A stretch of DNA of 64,000 nucleotides from Streptomyces mangrovisoli (GCF_000974985.2 NZ_LAVA02000005.1:1-64000); one strand, 5' to 3'. Counted from the first letter of the stretch, positions 25,172 through 35,460 are shown. The notes: generated by a model not told the origin, from the sequence alone. Numbers and translations: made by a program.

Positions 25172-25355
25172 AGCACAACCTCCCGCGCGACTACGCGAGT
25201 GGTGCGTGCAGATGATGACACAGTCGAGCGTGCTGTCACCAATCGCCCCCCACGGTACTAGGAGGGGCGGCCGGAGGGCAAAGGACTTCGGGACGGGTGG
25301 GCCGGGTGTGGCGCGCGGGGCGTAGCCGGGGCACTGGCCGCGGGGGCGCCCACAG

Positions 25356-25385
25356 GGGAGTCATGACGGAGTCATAGAGACTCCG
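25356..25385. promoter_or_regulatory. Repeated GGAGTCAT elements in a 520-bp gap
   Basis: The gap 25172-25692 has no convincing gene. It holds GGAGTCAT at 25358-25365 and again at 25368-25375, followed by GACTCCG at 25379-25385 that can pair with the second copy. This may be a regulator site for the large sensor gene downstream. A TAGACT hexamer at about 25606-25611 is a plausible -10 element. Confidence 0.25.
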
Positions 25386-25692
25386 GGACCGTTGCGCGGA
25401 GGGTGTGAAGAGCGCGCTCCCGGGCCGGCGCGCGCCCGGGGACGCGGGCCTCGCCGTCCGGGACGTGAAGGGCGCGGTCACCGAGGGCCGGACCCGCCGG
25501 AGGGCGCCGCTCGTGACCGGTTCCGGCGGGCCGCCGCCGTCACGCCGTCGTCACGTCGGCGTGCGACCTCCCTCTCATCCGGCGTCGCGAGCGCAACCAC
25601 AGCCCTTAGACTCCCTCGCGTGACACGCCGCGGGCCGATTGGCAAGATGGCCTCCGCGGTCGGCAACACGCGGTAACAGGGAGGAAGCGCTC

Positions 25693-28600
25693 GTGAGCAG
25701 CAGGCCATCCCGAGGCGCTGCTCGCCTCGCAGCCATACTCGACGCGCTTCCGGACGCGTTGGTGCTGGTCAACGCCAACGGAACAGTCGTCAACGCCAAC
25801 ACGATCGCCCTCGAGGCGTTCGAGGCGCCGGGCACCGCCCTGGTCGGGCGGGGCCTTTTGGACCTGTTGCCGGAGTTCGACTCACGGCTGATCCCGGGCT
25901 CCATGCGGCGACCCGACCACATGGACCCGCAGGGCCGCACCAAGCCGACCCGCATGGTCGCCCGACGCACCGACGGCAGCGAGTTCCCGGTCGAGGTCAC
26001 CAGCGCCAACCTGGAGAACGGACAGCAGGCGTACGACGGCTACGGCTACACGGGCGACGAGCTGCTGATGCTCGTCGTACGCGACCTGTCCGGGACCGTC
26101 GACACCGAGGCGGAGCTGGCGCGTTCCCAGCGCCAGACCGAGATGATCCTGCGGGCCGCGGCCGAGGGCGTCGTCGGCACCGACACCGACGGACGGGTCG
26201 TGCTCGTCAACCCGGCCGCCGCCCAGATCCTCGGCTACCGGGCCAGCGACCTCGGCGGCAAGGAGCTGCACACCCTCGTCCTGCACTCGCGGGCCGACGG
26301 CTCGCCGTTCCCGTACGACGAGTCCCCGCTCGCCGACACCCTGCGCTCCGGCCGCAAGCACCGGGTGCGCGGACAGGTGCTGTACGCCAAGAACGGCGAC
26401 AAGGTCTCCGTCGACCTGACCACCGCGCCGGTGCGCGACGGGGACCAGCTCGTCGGCGCCGTCATGACCTTCACCGACCGGCGGCCCTACGACCAGCTCG
26501 CGCAGGAGAAGGTCGACGACGAGAAGAAGTACGAGGAGGAGCTGGAGCGGCTCTCCGAGGAGCACGCCTCCGACCTCACCGCGCTGCGCCAGAAGCACGT
26601 CACCGAGATCGAGGACCTCGAGGAGCGGCACGCCGAGGAGCTGGCCGCGGGCGAGGAGCGCTACGCCGCGCTCGGCGAGCGCGAGAAGGACCGCTTCGAC
26701 GCGCTGGCCGGCCGCCACGACCAGCTGCTCACCCTGCTCGGCGGCTCGCTGCGCGGCCCCCTCGACGAGCTGCGCCGCGAACTGGCCGCGCTCGCCGCGG
26801 ACGACGCCGGGCAGCTGTGGCCGGAGGCCAACCAGGTGCTGCACCACCTGTCGGCCGGCTACGCGCGGATCACCACCCTCATCGACAACGTCCTCGCCTT
26901 CCAGCGCCTGGACGCGGGCGGCGAGGAGATCAGCCGTACGAACGTGATGCTCGACGCCGTCGTCGCGGCCGGTGTGGAGGGCGCCGTCGACCTGATCGGG
27001 CCCGGCCGGGTGCAGTTCGCCGTGCACGCGCCGCCCATCGAGGCCGAGGTCGACCCGCAGCGGCTCGCGACCGCGCTCGCGCATCTCGTCGCGGACGTCG
27101 CCGGCGTCGACGCCACCGGCAACGCGCCCGTCTCCGCGGGCGGTTACATGGACAACACGGTCGTCGTGGCGGCCGCCCAGCGCGGCGAGGTCGTCCGCAT
27201 CGAGGTGCGCGGGCCGTACGCCGGCGGGGACGCGGTGCACGAGCCGATCGTGCGCGGGATCGTGCGGGCGCACGGCGGCGTGCTCCAGACGCACGAGGTG
27301 CCGGGCATGAGCGGCAGCGCCTACGTCCTGGAGGTGCCCCTCGGCGGTGGCGCGGGAGCCGTGCAGGCTCCGCAGCCGCTCGCCGTGGAACCGCCGGCCG
27401 CCACCGGGGAGCCCGGCCGGGTCACCGGCGGACGGCGCCGGGCCCGGCGCTCCTCCGTGGACGCCTTCCTGGAGAGCGAGACGCCCGCCGAGACCGAGAG
27501 CACGGAGGCCCCCGCGCCGACCGGCCGACGGCGGCGCCGCGCGGCCGAGCAGGCCGCGATGGCCGCCCTTCCCGCCGCCGAGAGCACCGAGGCCTCGAAC
27601 GGCACCGGGCGCCGGCGCGGACGTGCGGCCGACGGCTCCGCGGACGGCGGCGGCGTCGACGCGGTGAGCGAGGGCGCCGTCATGACGGCCGCCGAGCACG
27701 CCGCGGGCACCGCGGCCGTCGGCACCGGTCTCGGCGGCACCGTGCCGCCGGGCGGCGTGCCCGCGCCGAACGGCGCCCAGGACGGCGACGGCCCGCAGGC
27801 CCTGCCGGCCGCGCTGCCCGCGGGCGGCGAACAGCCGGACGACTCCGACGGCGGCGGACAGCCGACCGGGCGGCGCCGGCGTGCCCTGGCGGCGGCCAAC
27901 GAGCGGGCCGCGGCGGCTCAGGAGGGCCCCCGACCGGTCTTCGCGCTGCCGCCCGCCGAGGCGGACCGCACCCCCGACGACGCGGGCGCCCAGGCGGCCG
28001 TCGCCGTGCCGGTGCCCGGTCAGCCGGTGGCCCCGGGCGTGCCGGGTGGCGCGGCCGGCGACTCCGGGCGGCACGACGCCGCCCCGCACGACCAGGCCGA
28101 CGACCACACCCCGCCGCAGCCGCACCCCACGGCCGCCCCCACGGGCCGCCGTCGCCGGGCCGCCGCCCAGGCGGCGGAGCAGCAGGGCGTCGTGCAGGTG
28201 CCGGAGCAGGCTGTACCGGCGCAGGGTCTTCCACAGCAGGGACTTCCGCAGCAGAGCCTTCCCCAGCAGGCCGTGGCGCTCCCGGCGGGTGCCGAGGCGC
28301 CGCAGGCCGTGCCGGTGGCGCAGAACGTGCCGGTCGCGCCGGGGCACCCCGCTCCGGGGCAGGCCGTGCAGATGGCGCCGGGTGCGCCGGTCCAGGTCGC
28401 CCCCGGGCAGGCCGTGCCCCTCCCCGCGCAGGCGTTCGCCGCTCAGCCGGTCCCGGCGCAGGGCGTGCCCGGTCAGCCGGTCCCGGCCCAGGGCGTGCCC
28501 GGTCAGCCCGTGCCCATGTACGGCGCCCCCGCGCAGGCCCCCGTGAACCCGGCCGTCCCCGGCGGTCCCGCCGCACCCGTCGGCCAGGGCCCCGCCGGAC

Positions 28601-30054
28601 AGCCGCAGCCCCAGCCGCTGCCGCTGCCGCCCGAGGCGGTGCCGGCCCAGGGCGGCCCCGTCGCGAGCGAGCAGGCGCAGGCGCCCCAGGCACCGCAGCC
28701 CGGCGCGCTGCCCGCGGCCCCCGGCACCGGCGCTCCCGGCACCGCTCCCGCGGCCGCCGCCCCCGGTGTCACGCCCGGCGCGGGCACCCCGCTGCCCCCC
28801 GAGCACCTCTCCGCCGTCCGGCCGCGCCCCGCGCAGCCGCTGCCGGCCGAGGCCGCCGCCCCGGTCGACCCGCACTCCACGCAGGGGCGGGCCATAAGCG
28901 TCCGCACGCTGGGCCAGGGTGTGCCGTTCAGCAGGCAGGCGGCGCAGGTGCAGGCCCCGGTGCCGGCCTCGGCGACGCCGCCGCACGGCACGTCCAGTGC
29001 GGGCCGCCGCCGCAAGCTGGGCACCCCGCCCGACCCGGCCGCGGGCCGTACGGACCAGACCGGCCGCCCGCATCCGCCGGCCGAGCAGCCCGCCCCTCAG
29101 GCGCCCGCGCCCGCGCAGCCGGCCCCGGCCGTGGCGCAGCAGGCCGCCCCGCCGGCCCAGCCGTCGCCTGCCGGTCAGGCGCTGCCGGGCCAGCCCGTCG
29201 AGCAGGCCGGACGGTCGTACGCCATAGGAGCACCGGACGAGAACGCCGCCGAGGGGCCCGAGCCGCTGGACGGTCCGGGCGGTGCCGTGGAGATCGCGGA
29301 CAGCCCGCGGCTGCAGCCCATGGACGACGAGCTGCCGCCGGAGCCGCTGGACAACCCGCGGCGGCTGCTGGTGTGGCCCGCGCCCGACGCGATGACCCAG
29401 CAGGCGCTGAGCGACCGCGGCTACCGGCCGGTCATCGTGCACTCGCGCGAGGAGGTCGACGCGCAGATCGCGGCCTTCCCCGCCGCGCTGTTCGTGGACC
29501 CGCTGACCGGCCCGATCACCCGCACCGCGCTCCAGTCGCTGCGCCAGGCCGCGGTGGCGGCCGAGGTGCCGGTGATGGTGACAGCCGGTCTCGGGCAGGC
29601 GACCCGTGAGGCGGCGTACGGCGCCGACCCCGCCGTACTGCTGAAGGCGCTCGCGCCGCGGGACAGCGAGCAGCACCCGCCGCGGGTGCTGCTGATCGAG
29701 GAGCACGCGGAGATCGCGCTGGCCCTGACCGCGACGCTGGAGCGGCGCGGGATGCAGGTGGCGCGGGCCGCGAGCGACGCCGACGCGGTGGCGCTCGCCG
29801 GGCAGCTGCGGCCCAACCTGGTGGTGATGGACCTGATGCAGGTGCACCGCCGGCAGGCCGGGATCGTGGACTGGCTGCGCGCGAACGGGCAGCTCAACCG
29901 GACCCCGCTGGTCGTCTACACGGCCGCGGTGGACCAGGCGGACCTGCCCCGGCTGGCCTCGGGCGAGAAGGTGCTGTTCCTCGCCGAGCGCTCGACCAGC
30001 GACGAGGTCCAGACCCGGATCGTGGACCTGCTGGCCCGCATCGGCACCAACTGA
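25693..30054 (+). CDS. Large PAS / degenerate histidine-kinase / tandem-receiver protein
   Basis: A 1453-residue cytoplasmic protein. Two PAS domains (about 8-130 and 135-250) are followed by a charged coiled coil (about 265-335). A kinase-like region (about 340-545) has LLGGSLRGPLDELRRELAAL where the H box should be, with no phosphorylatable His, and LAHLVADVAGVDATGN in place of the N-box Asn. Residues about 550-1190 are a Pro/Gln/Ala-rich linker with several GRRRR blocks and GQPVPAQGVP tandem repeats. Two receiver-like domains end the protein (about 1210-1325 with FVDPLTG, about 1330-1453 with Asp1380 in VVMDLM). GTG with AGGGAGGAAG upstream is the start. It probably senses redox or ligand state and signals by protein contact rather than phosphotransfer. 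Confidence 0.85.
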   Translation: MSSRPSRGAARLAAILDALPDALVLVNANGTVVNANTIALEAFEAPGTALVGRGLLDLLPEFDSRLIPGSMRRPDHMDPQGRTKPTRMVARRTDGSEFPVEVTSANLENGQQAYDGYGYTGDELLMLVVRDLSGTVDTEAELARSQRQTEMILRAAAEGVVGTDTDGRVVLVNPAAAQILGYRASDLGGKELHTLVLHSRADGSPFPYDESPLADTLRSGRKHRVRGQVLYAKNGDKVSVDLTTAPVRDGDQLVGAVMTFTDRRPYDQLAQEKVDDEKKYEEELERLSEEHASDLTALRQKHVTEIEDLEERHAEELAAGEERYAALGEREKDRFDALAGRHDQLLTLLGGSLRGPLDELRRELAALAADDAGQLWPEANQVLHHLSAGYARITTLIDNVLAFQRLDAGGEEISRTNVMLDAVVAAGVEGAVDLIGPGRVQFAVHAPPIEAEVDPQRLATALAHLVADVAGVDATGNAPVSAGGYMDNTVVVAAAQRGEVVRIEVRGPYAGGDAVHEPIVRGIVRAHGGVLQTHEVPGMSGSAYVLEVPLGGGAGAVQAPQPLAVEPPAATGEPGRVTGGRRRARRSSVDAFLESETPAETESTEAPAPTGRRRRRAAEQAAMAALPAAESTEASNGTGRRRGRAADGSADGGGVDAVSEGAVMTAAEHAAGTAAVGTGLGGTVPPGGVPAPNGAQDGDGPQALPAALPAGGEQPDDSDGGGQPTGRRRRALAAANERAAAAQEGPRPVFALPPAEADRTPDDAGAQAAVAVPVPGQPVAPGVPGGAAGDSGRHDAAPHDQADDHTPPQPHPTAAPTGRRRRAAAQAAEQQGVVQVPEQAVPAQGLPQQGLPQQSLPQQAVALPAGAEAPQAVPVAQNVPVAPGHPAPGQAVQMAPGAPVQVAPGQAVPLPAQAFAAQPVPAQGVPGQPVPAQGVPGQPVPMYGAPAQAPVNPAVPGGPAAPVGQGPAGQPQPQPLPLPPEAVPAQGGPVASEQAQAPQAPQPGALPAAPGTGAPGTAPAAAAPGVTPGAGTPLPPEHLSAVRPRPAQPLPAEAAAPVDPHSTQGRAISVRTLGQGVPFSRQAAQVQAPVPASATPPHGTSSAGRRRKLGTPPDPAAGRTDQTGRPHPPAEQPAPQAPAPAQPAPAVAQQAAPPAQPSPAGQALPGQPVEQAGRSYAIGAPDENAAEGPEPLDGPGGAVEIADSPRLQPMDDELPPEPLDNPRRLLVWPAPDAMTQQALSDRGYRPVIVHSREEVDAQIAAFPAALFVDPLTGPITRTALQSLRQAAVAAEVPVMVTAGLGQATREAAYGADPAVLLKALAPRDSEQHPPRVLLIEEHAEIALALTATLERRGMQVARAASDADAVALAGQLRPNLVVMDLMQVHRRQAGIVDWLRANGQLNRTPLVVYTAAVDQADLPRLASGEKVLFLAERSTSDEVQTRIVDLLARIGTN
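28441..28520. repeat. Tandem repeat inside the sensor linker
   Basis: About 30-bp units encoding QPVPAQGVPG occur at least twice in a row, part of the Gln/Pro-rich linker. Units like this vary in number between strains by slippage. Confidence 0.6.
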
Positions 30055-30072
30055 CCTTCGACAGGACGCAGT

Positions 30073-30106
30073 CGAGCCCCGGGCACCTTCTGGCGCCCGG
30101 GGCTCG
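30073..30106. terminator. Bidirectional terminator
   Basis: A 12-bp perfect stem, CGAGCCCCGGGC with GCCCGGGGCTCG, around ACCTTCTGGC separates the convergent sensor and ligase genes. Confidence 0.8.
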
Positions 30107-30114
30107 CGCCGTAC

Positions 30115-31776
<1,662 letters not shown>

Positions 31777-31835
31777 GGCGTCCTCCCAAGGCGACATTGC
31801 CTGCGTGGCGGTGAGTGTTCGCGCTGATTCTGCGC

Positions 31836-31853
31836 ACATACCACGCGGTATGT
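31836..31853. promoter_or_regulatory. Palindromic operator ACATACC-ACGC-GGTATGT
   Basis: Seven-base arms ACATACC and GGTATGT flank ACGC, 60-77 bases upstream of the ligase start. The form matches TetR-family operators of actinobacterial fatty-acid genes. The regulator is not encoded next to it. Confidence 0.65.
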
Positions 31854-31949
31854 CACTAGGGGAGGCGGTACGACGATGATCGATCAGGCGGCGGAAGCCC
31901 TGGGCTTCTCGGACCGGGCTCTTCGGGCCGGACTGGGGGAGGGCCGGGT

Positions 31950-32504
31950 TCAGGCCGCCGGGGCCTGCCGGGCCAGGCCCAGTTCGGGGTCCTCGCGCAG
32001 TTTGCCGAGGGCGCGGGAGACCGCGGACTTCACCGTCCCTATCGAGACCCCGAGCACCTCGGCCGTCTGCGCCTCGCTCAGGTCCTCGTAGTACCGCAGC
32101 ACCACCATCGCCCGCTGCCGGGAGGGGAGTTTGAGGATCGCCCGCCACATCGCGTCGTGCAGCGCCTGCCGCTCCGCGAGGTCACCGGCGGCCGTGTCGG
32201 GCTCCGGCTCGGGCAGCTCGTCACAGACGAACTCGTCGACCTTGCGCTTGCGCCACTGCGAGGTACGGGTGTTGAGCAGCGCCCGGCGCACGTAGCCGTC
32301 CAGCGCCCGGTGGTCCTCGATCCGCTCCCACGCCACGTAGGTCTTGGCGAGCGCGGTCTGGAGCAGGTCTTCCGCGTCGTTCGGATTGGCGGTCAGCGAC
32401 CGGGCGGTACGCAGCAGCACCGGCTGGCGGGCCCGGACGTACGACGCGAACGACGCGTAGGCGTACGCCGCGTTCGAAGCGCTGGTGCAGACGGGTGTGG
32501 TCAT
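31950..32504 (-). CDS. SigE-family (ECF) RNA polymerase sigma factor
   Basis: A 184-residue sigma-70 factor lacking regions 1 and 3. Region 2 (about 15-85) contains ANPNDAEDLLQTALAKTYVA and RALDGYVRRALLNT. Region 4 (about 120-175) contains LPSRQRAMVVLRYYEDLSEA and the helix-turn-helix VLGVSIGTVKSAVSRAL. It belongs to the actinobacterial SigE-family (TIGR02983-like) type, usually without a neighbouring anti-sigma gene, and none is visible. The start is ATG. Targets unknown. Confidence 0.92.
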   Translation of the reverse strand: MTTPVCTSASNAAYAYASFASYVRARQPVLLRTARSLTANPNDAEDLLQTALAKTYVAWERIEDHRALDGYVRRALLNTRTSQWRKRKVDEFVCDELPEPEPDTAAGDLAERQALHDAMWRAILKLPSRQRAMVVLRYYEDLSEAQTAEVLGVSIGTVKSAVSRALGKLREDPELGLARQAPAA

Positions 32505-32630
32505 GACTCCACGCTAGGAGCGGGCCTCTCGCGGCGGATCGGCCGCAGGTCCCGAAGCGGACTCCGCCTCAGGTTGTAGGGGTGGGGCCGACCCCACCTC
32601 CTGAAGGTGGACAAAGAGGTGGGGTGTACT

Positions 32631-32698
32631 GCGGGATGACCCCTGGGGGGCGCGCCCGCATCCCACCCGGGGGCGCGCCCCTACAGGGGTCATCCCGC
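32631..32698 (-). terminator. Long hairpin terminator of the steroid-type operon
   Basis: Outer arms of 15 bp (GCGGGATGACCCCTG with CAGGGGTCATCCCGC) and inner arms of 11 bp (GGGGCGCGCCC with GGGCGCGCCCC) form one long stem with a two-base bulge and a 13-base loop. It sits downstream of the Ltp2-like gene. Confidence 0.75.
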
Positions 32699-32724
32699 CC
32701 GGGGGCGCGTCCGCGTCCCGGGGC

Positions 32725-32803
32725 CGTCAGCGGTCGCCGGTGAGGACCAGACCCGACGCAGCCGCTGGCCGTCAGCCGTCATCGGTGAGGACCAGACCCG
32801 ACG
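32725..32803. repeat. Direct repeat duplicating a gene end
   Basis: About 35 bp containing the stop codon and last codons of the Ltp2-like gene occur twice, 45 bp apart. The core CGGTGAGGACCAGACCCGAC is at 32738-32757 and 32783-32802. The outer copy is a fossil of the C-terminus SGLVLT followed by its own stop. Confidence 0.8.
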
Positions 32804-33938
32804 TCGGCACCCCGGTCCCCGCCGTGACCAGGACCGCAGCGGCCCCCGGCACCTGGTTCACGGCCGTGCCGCGCACCTGCCGTACCGCCTCCGCGATCCC
32901 GTTCATCCCGTGGAGGTACGCCTCCCCCAGCTGCCCCCCGTGCGTGTTGAGCGGCAGCGACCCGGCGGCCACGAAGTCCGCCCCCTCGCCCCGCCCGCAG
33001 AACCCGAACTCCTCCAGCTGCATCAGCACGAACGGGGTGAAGTGGTCGTAGAGGATGCCCACGTCGATGTCGTCGGGGCCGAGCCCCGAGGTCCGCCACA
33101 GCTGGCGGGCGACGACGCCCATCTCGGGCAGGCCGGTCAGGTCGTCGCGGTAGAAGCTGGTCATCTGCTCCTGCGCCCGGCCCGCGCCCTGCGCGGCGGC
33201 GGCGACGACGGCGGGCGGCCGGGGCAGGTCCCGGGCGCGTTCGAGGGAGGTCACGACGAGCGCCTGGCCGCCGTCGGTCTCCTGGCAGCAGTCGAGCAGC
33301 CGCAGCGGCTCGGCGATCCAGCGGGAGGCCGCGTGGTCGGCGAGGGTGATGGGCCGCCCGTGGAACCACGCCGCCGGGTTGGTCGCCGCGTGGCGCCGGT
33401 CCACGACGGCCACCTGCCCGAACGCCTCCGGGGTCAGCCCGTGGGCGTGCAGATAGCGCTGGGCCGCCATCGCCACCCAGGACGCGGGCGTGAGCAGCCC
33501 GAACGGCAGCGACCAGCCGAGCGCGGCTCCCTCCGCCGAGGGCTCCCGGTGGGTGACGCCCGAGCCGAAGCGGCGGCCCGAGCGCTCGTTGAAGGCCCGG
33601 TAGCAGACGACGACCTCCGCGACGCCCGCCGCGACCGCGAGGGCGGCCTGCTGGACGGTCGCGCAGGCCGCGCCGCCGCCGTAGTGGACCCGGGAGAAGA
33701 AGGACAGCTCGCCGATGCCGGCCGCCTGCGCGACGGTGATCTCCGGGCTGGTGTCCATGGTGAAGGTGACCAGGCCGTCGACGTCCGCGGGGGTGAGCCC
33801 GGCGTCGTCGAGGGCGGCGCGCACGGCCTCCGCCGCGAGGGCGAGTTCGCTGCGCCCGGAGTCCTTGGAGAACTCGGTGGCCCCGATCCCCACGACGGCG
33901 GCCCGGCCGCCCAGCCGGTCGGCGGTTCGCACGCTCAT
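32772..33938 (-). CDS. Thiolase-fold lipid-transfer protein, Ltp2-like aldolase
   Basis: A 388-residue thiolase-fold protein of the SCP-x/Ltp group. It opens RAAVVGIGATEFSKDSGRSE and holds GGGAACATVQQAALAVAAG in the place of the nucleophile loop, and an HGGQLGEAYLHG C-terminal motif with the conserved His. Ltp2 in Mycobacterium is a retro-aldolase that removes propionyl-CoA from the steroid side chain and works only in complex with the DUF35 domain of ChsH2. A ChsH2-like gene is first in this operon. Coupled by ATGA overlap with the gene upstream. I infer an aldolase, but the substrate here may be another branched acyl-CoA. Confidence 0.85.
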   Translation of the reverse strand: MSVRTADRLGGRAAVVGIGATEFSKDSGRSELALAAEAVRAALDDAGLTPADVDGLVTFTMDTSPEITVAQAAGIGELSFFSRVHYGGGAACATVQQAALAVAAGVAEVVVCYRAFNERSGRRFGSGVTHREPSAEGAALGWSLPFGLLTPASWVAMAAQRYLHAHGLTPEAFGQVAVVDRRHAATNPAAWFHGRPITLADHAASRWIAEPLRLLDCCQETDGGQALVVTSLERARDLPRPPAVVAAAAQGAGRAQEQMTSFYRDDLTGLPEMGVVARQLWRTSGLGPDDIDVGILYDHFTPFVLMQLEEFGFCGRGEGADFVAAGSLPLNTHGGQLGEAYLHGMNGIAEAVRQVRGTAVNQVPGAAAVLVTAGTGVPTSGLVLTDDG

Positions 33939-34453
33939 GCCGGACCTCCTGCCGGGCGTCCTGCCGGGCGTCCTGCCGGGGCTCCTGCCGGGCCTCCTGC
34001 CGGGCGTCCTGCCGGGCCTCCTGCCGGGCCTCCTGCCGGGGCTTCCTGATGATCGGCCGTGGCCGTCACCGTCACTGTCACCGTCACCGTCACCGTGCCG
34101 GTCACATGGCGGCCGAGGCTGTTGGCTCCGGTGATCCGCACGGTCGCGGTGTCCCCGTCCACCTCCTCGACCGTGCCGGTCAACACCATCGTGTCCCCCG
34201 GATAGTTGGGCGCGCCGAGCCGGATGGCGACCCGGCGCAGCACGGCGGTCGGGCCGAAGTGGTCGGTGACGTAGCGGCCGACGAGCCCGTTGGTGGTGAG
34301 GATGTTCATGAAGACGTCCGGGGCGCCCTTGCGGCGGGCCAGGTCGGGGTCGTGGTGGACGTCCTGGTAGTCGCGGGAGGCGATGGCCCCGGACACGACG
34401 AGCGTGCGGGTGATCTCGATCTCCAGCGGCGCGAGCCGCTCCCCGGCCTTCAC
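33935..34453 (-). CDS. MaoC-like hydratase, ChsH1-like
   Basis: A 172-residue single hot-dog domain (about residues 1-130): ISRDYQDVHHDPDLARRKG-like sequence in IASRDYQDVHHDP carries the hydratase catalytic Asp/His pair, and DVFMNILTTNGLVGRYV follows. The C-terminus is unusual: TVTVTVTVT from a hexanucleotide repeat, then a tail of repeated Pro-Ala-Gly units (about 138-172) coded by eight 12-bp repeats just upstream of the next gene. ChsH1 pairs with ChsH2 to hydrate enoyl-CoA steroids. GTG start overlaps the upstream stop (GTGA). Confidence 0.85.
   Translation of the reverse strand: MKAGERLAPLEIEITRTLVVSGAIASRDYQDVHHDPDLARRKGAPDVFMNILTTNGLVGRYVTDHFGPTAVLRRVAIRLGAPNYPGDTMVLTGTVEEVDGDTATVRITGANSLGRHVTGTVTVTVTVTVTATADHQEAPAGGPAGGPAGRPAGGPAGAPAGRPAGRPAGGPA
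33947..34042. repeat. Eight 12-bp tandem repeats in the ChsH1-like gene end
   Basis: Units of TCCTGCCGGGCG (variants in the last two bases) repeat eight times and code for the Pro-Ala-Gly tail. They end 9 bases before the start codon of the Ltp2-like gene, so copy number could alter coupling of translation. Confidence 0.9.
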
Positions 34454-35400
34454 GACGCCACCGGCCGGAACACGGGAAGCGTCAACTCGTCGTCGTAGGA
34501 CTGGAATTCCAGCCGTACCGGCATACCGATGCGCACTTTGTCGTACGGCGTCCCGACCACGTTGCTGACGATCCGCACGCCCTCGGCGAGTTCGACGAGG
34601 GCGACGGCGTGGGGCGGGTCGAAGGCGGGGAAGGGCGGGTGGTGCAGGACGGTGTACGAGTACACGGTCCCCTCGCCGCCCGCCTCCACGGTGTCCCAGC
34701 CGGCGCCGCCGCAGGCGTTGCAGCCGGGGATCCAGGGGTGCCGCAGGGTGCCGCAGCCGGTGCAGCGCTGGATGAGCAGCCGGTGGTCCCTGATCCCCTC
34801 CCAGAAAACGGAGTTGTCGCGGTTGACGACGGGGCGGGGGCGGCGGGGTGCGGAGATCCGCCGATCCTCGGCGCGCGGGGCGGAAGATTCGGCGACGGGA
34901 ATCCCGGCCGAACGCGCGGCTGCGGGGGCGTACTTGAGGACCCGGAAGCGGTGGGTGGCGACGAGTTCGCCGCCGACCCGGATGTCGGTGCGGGTGGTGA
35001 TGAAGTAGCCGGTGCCGAGCTTGGTCGTCTTCCGGCCGGAGACCGACTCGATCACCGTGCCGAAGACGATCTCGTCGCCGGGGCGCAGCGGACGCAGGTA
35101 CTCCTGCTCGCAGTCGGTCGCGACGATCGAGAGGTAACCGCCCTCGTCGAGGAGGTCGGACAGCTCGTCGTAGGCGCCGGTGCGGTCGGCGTGGCCACTG
35201 AGGCCGCCCATGGTCCAGGCCTGGAGCATGGTGGGCGGGGCGATCGCGTCCGGGCCGGTGTAGGCCGGGCTGGTGTCGCCGACGGCCTCGCACCAGTGGC
35301 GGATCATGGGGGCGTTCACCGGGTCCTTGCCCCTGACCGCCACGGCGGCGGCCCGCCCCTCGAACGCCCGCAGCCGCACCGCGAGTTCGTCGTCGTCCAC
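34450..35400 (-). CDS. MaoC hot-dog / DUF35 OB-fold fusion, ChsH2-like
   Basis: A 316-residue fusion. Residues about 1-155 are a hot-dog domain of the FAS1_DH_region type (IRHWCEAVGDTSPAY). Residues about 185-316 are DUF35: a rubredoxin-like zinc ribbon CTGCG-x11-CNACG (about 222-241), then an OB fold (GTVYSYTVLHHPPFPAF). This arrangement is characteristic of ChsH2, which hydrates with ChsH1 and recruits Ltp2 through the DUF35 part. GTG start with GGAAGGAG upstream. First gene of a three-gene operon joined by overlapping stops and starts. A palindrome at 35461-35477 is its probable operator. Confidence 0.88.
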   Translation of the reverse strand: MDDDELAVRLRAFEGRAAAVAVRGKDPVNAPMIRHWCEAVGDTSPAYTGPDAIAPPTMLQAWTMGGLSGHADRTGAYDELSDLLDEGGYLSIVATDCEQEYLRPLRPGDEIVFGTVIESVSGRKTTKLGTGYFITTRTDIRVGGELVATHRFRVLKYAPAAARSAGIPVAESSAPRAEDRRISAPRRPRPVVNRDNSVFWEGIRDHRLLIQRCTGCGTLRHPWIPGCNACGGAGWDTVEAGGEGTVYSYTVLHHPPFPAFDPPHAVALVELAEGVRIVSNVVGTPYDKVRIGMPVRLEFQSYDDELTLPVFRPVAS

Positions 35401-35460
35401 GGCCGTCCACTCCTTCCCGCACGGGCAGGTCGGGGCCGACGAGAGGGCCCGCGACAGATT

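Noticed and set aside
25882-29847. Minus-strand frame of 1321 codons opposite the large sensor
   Set aside because: A shadow caused by the high GC content; PAS and receiver domains are on the plus strand.
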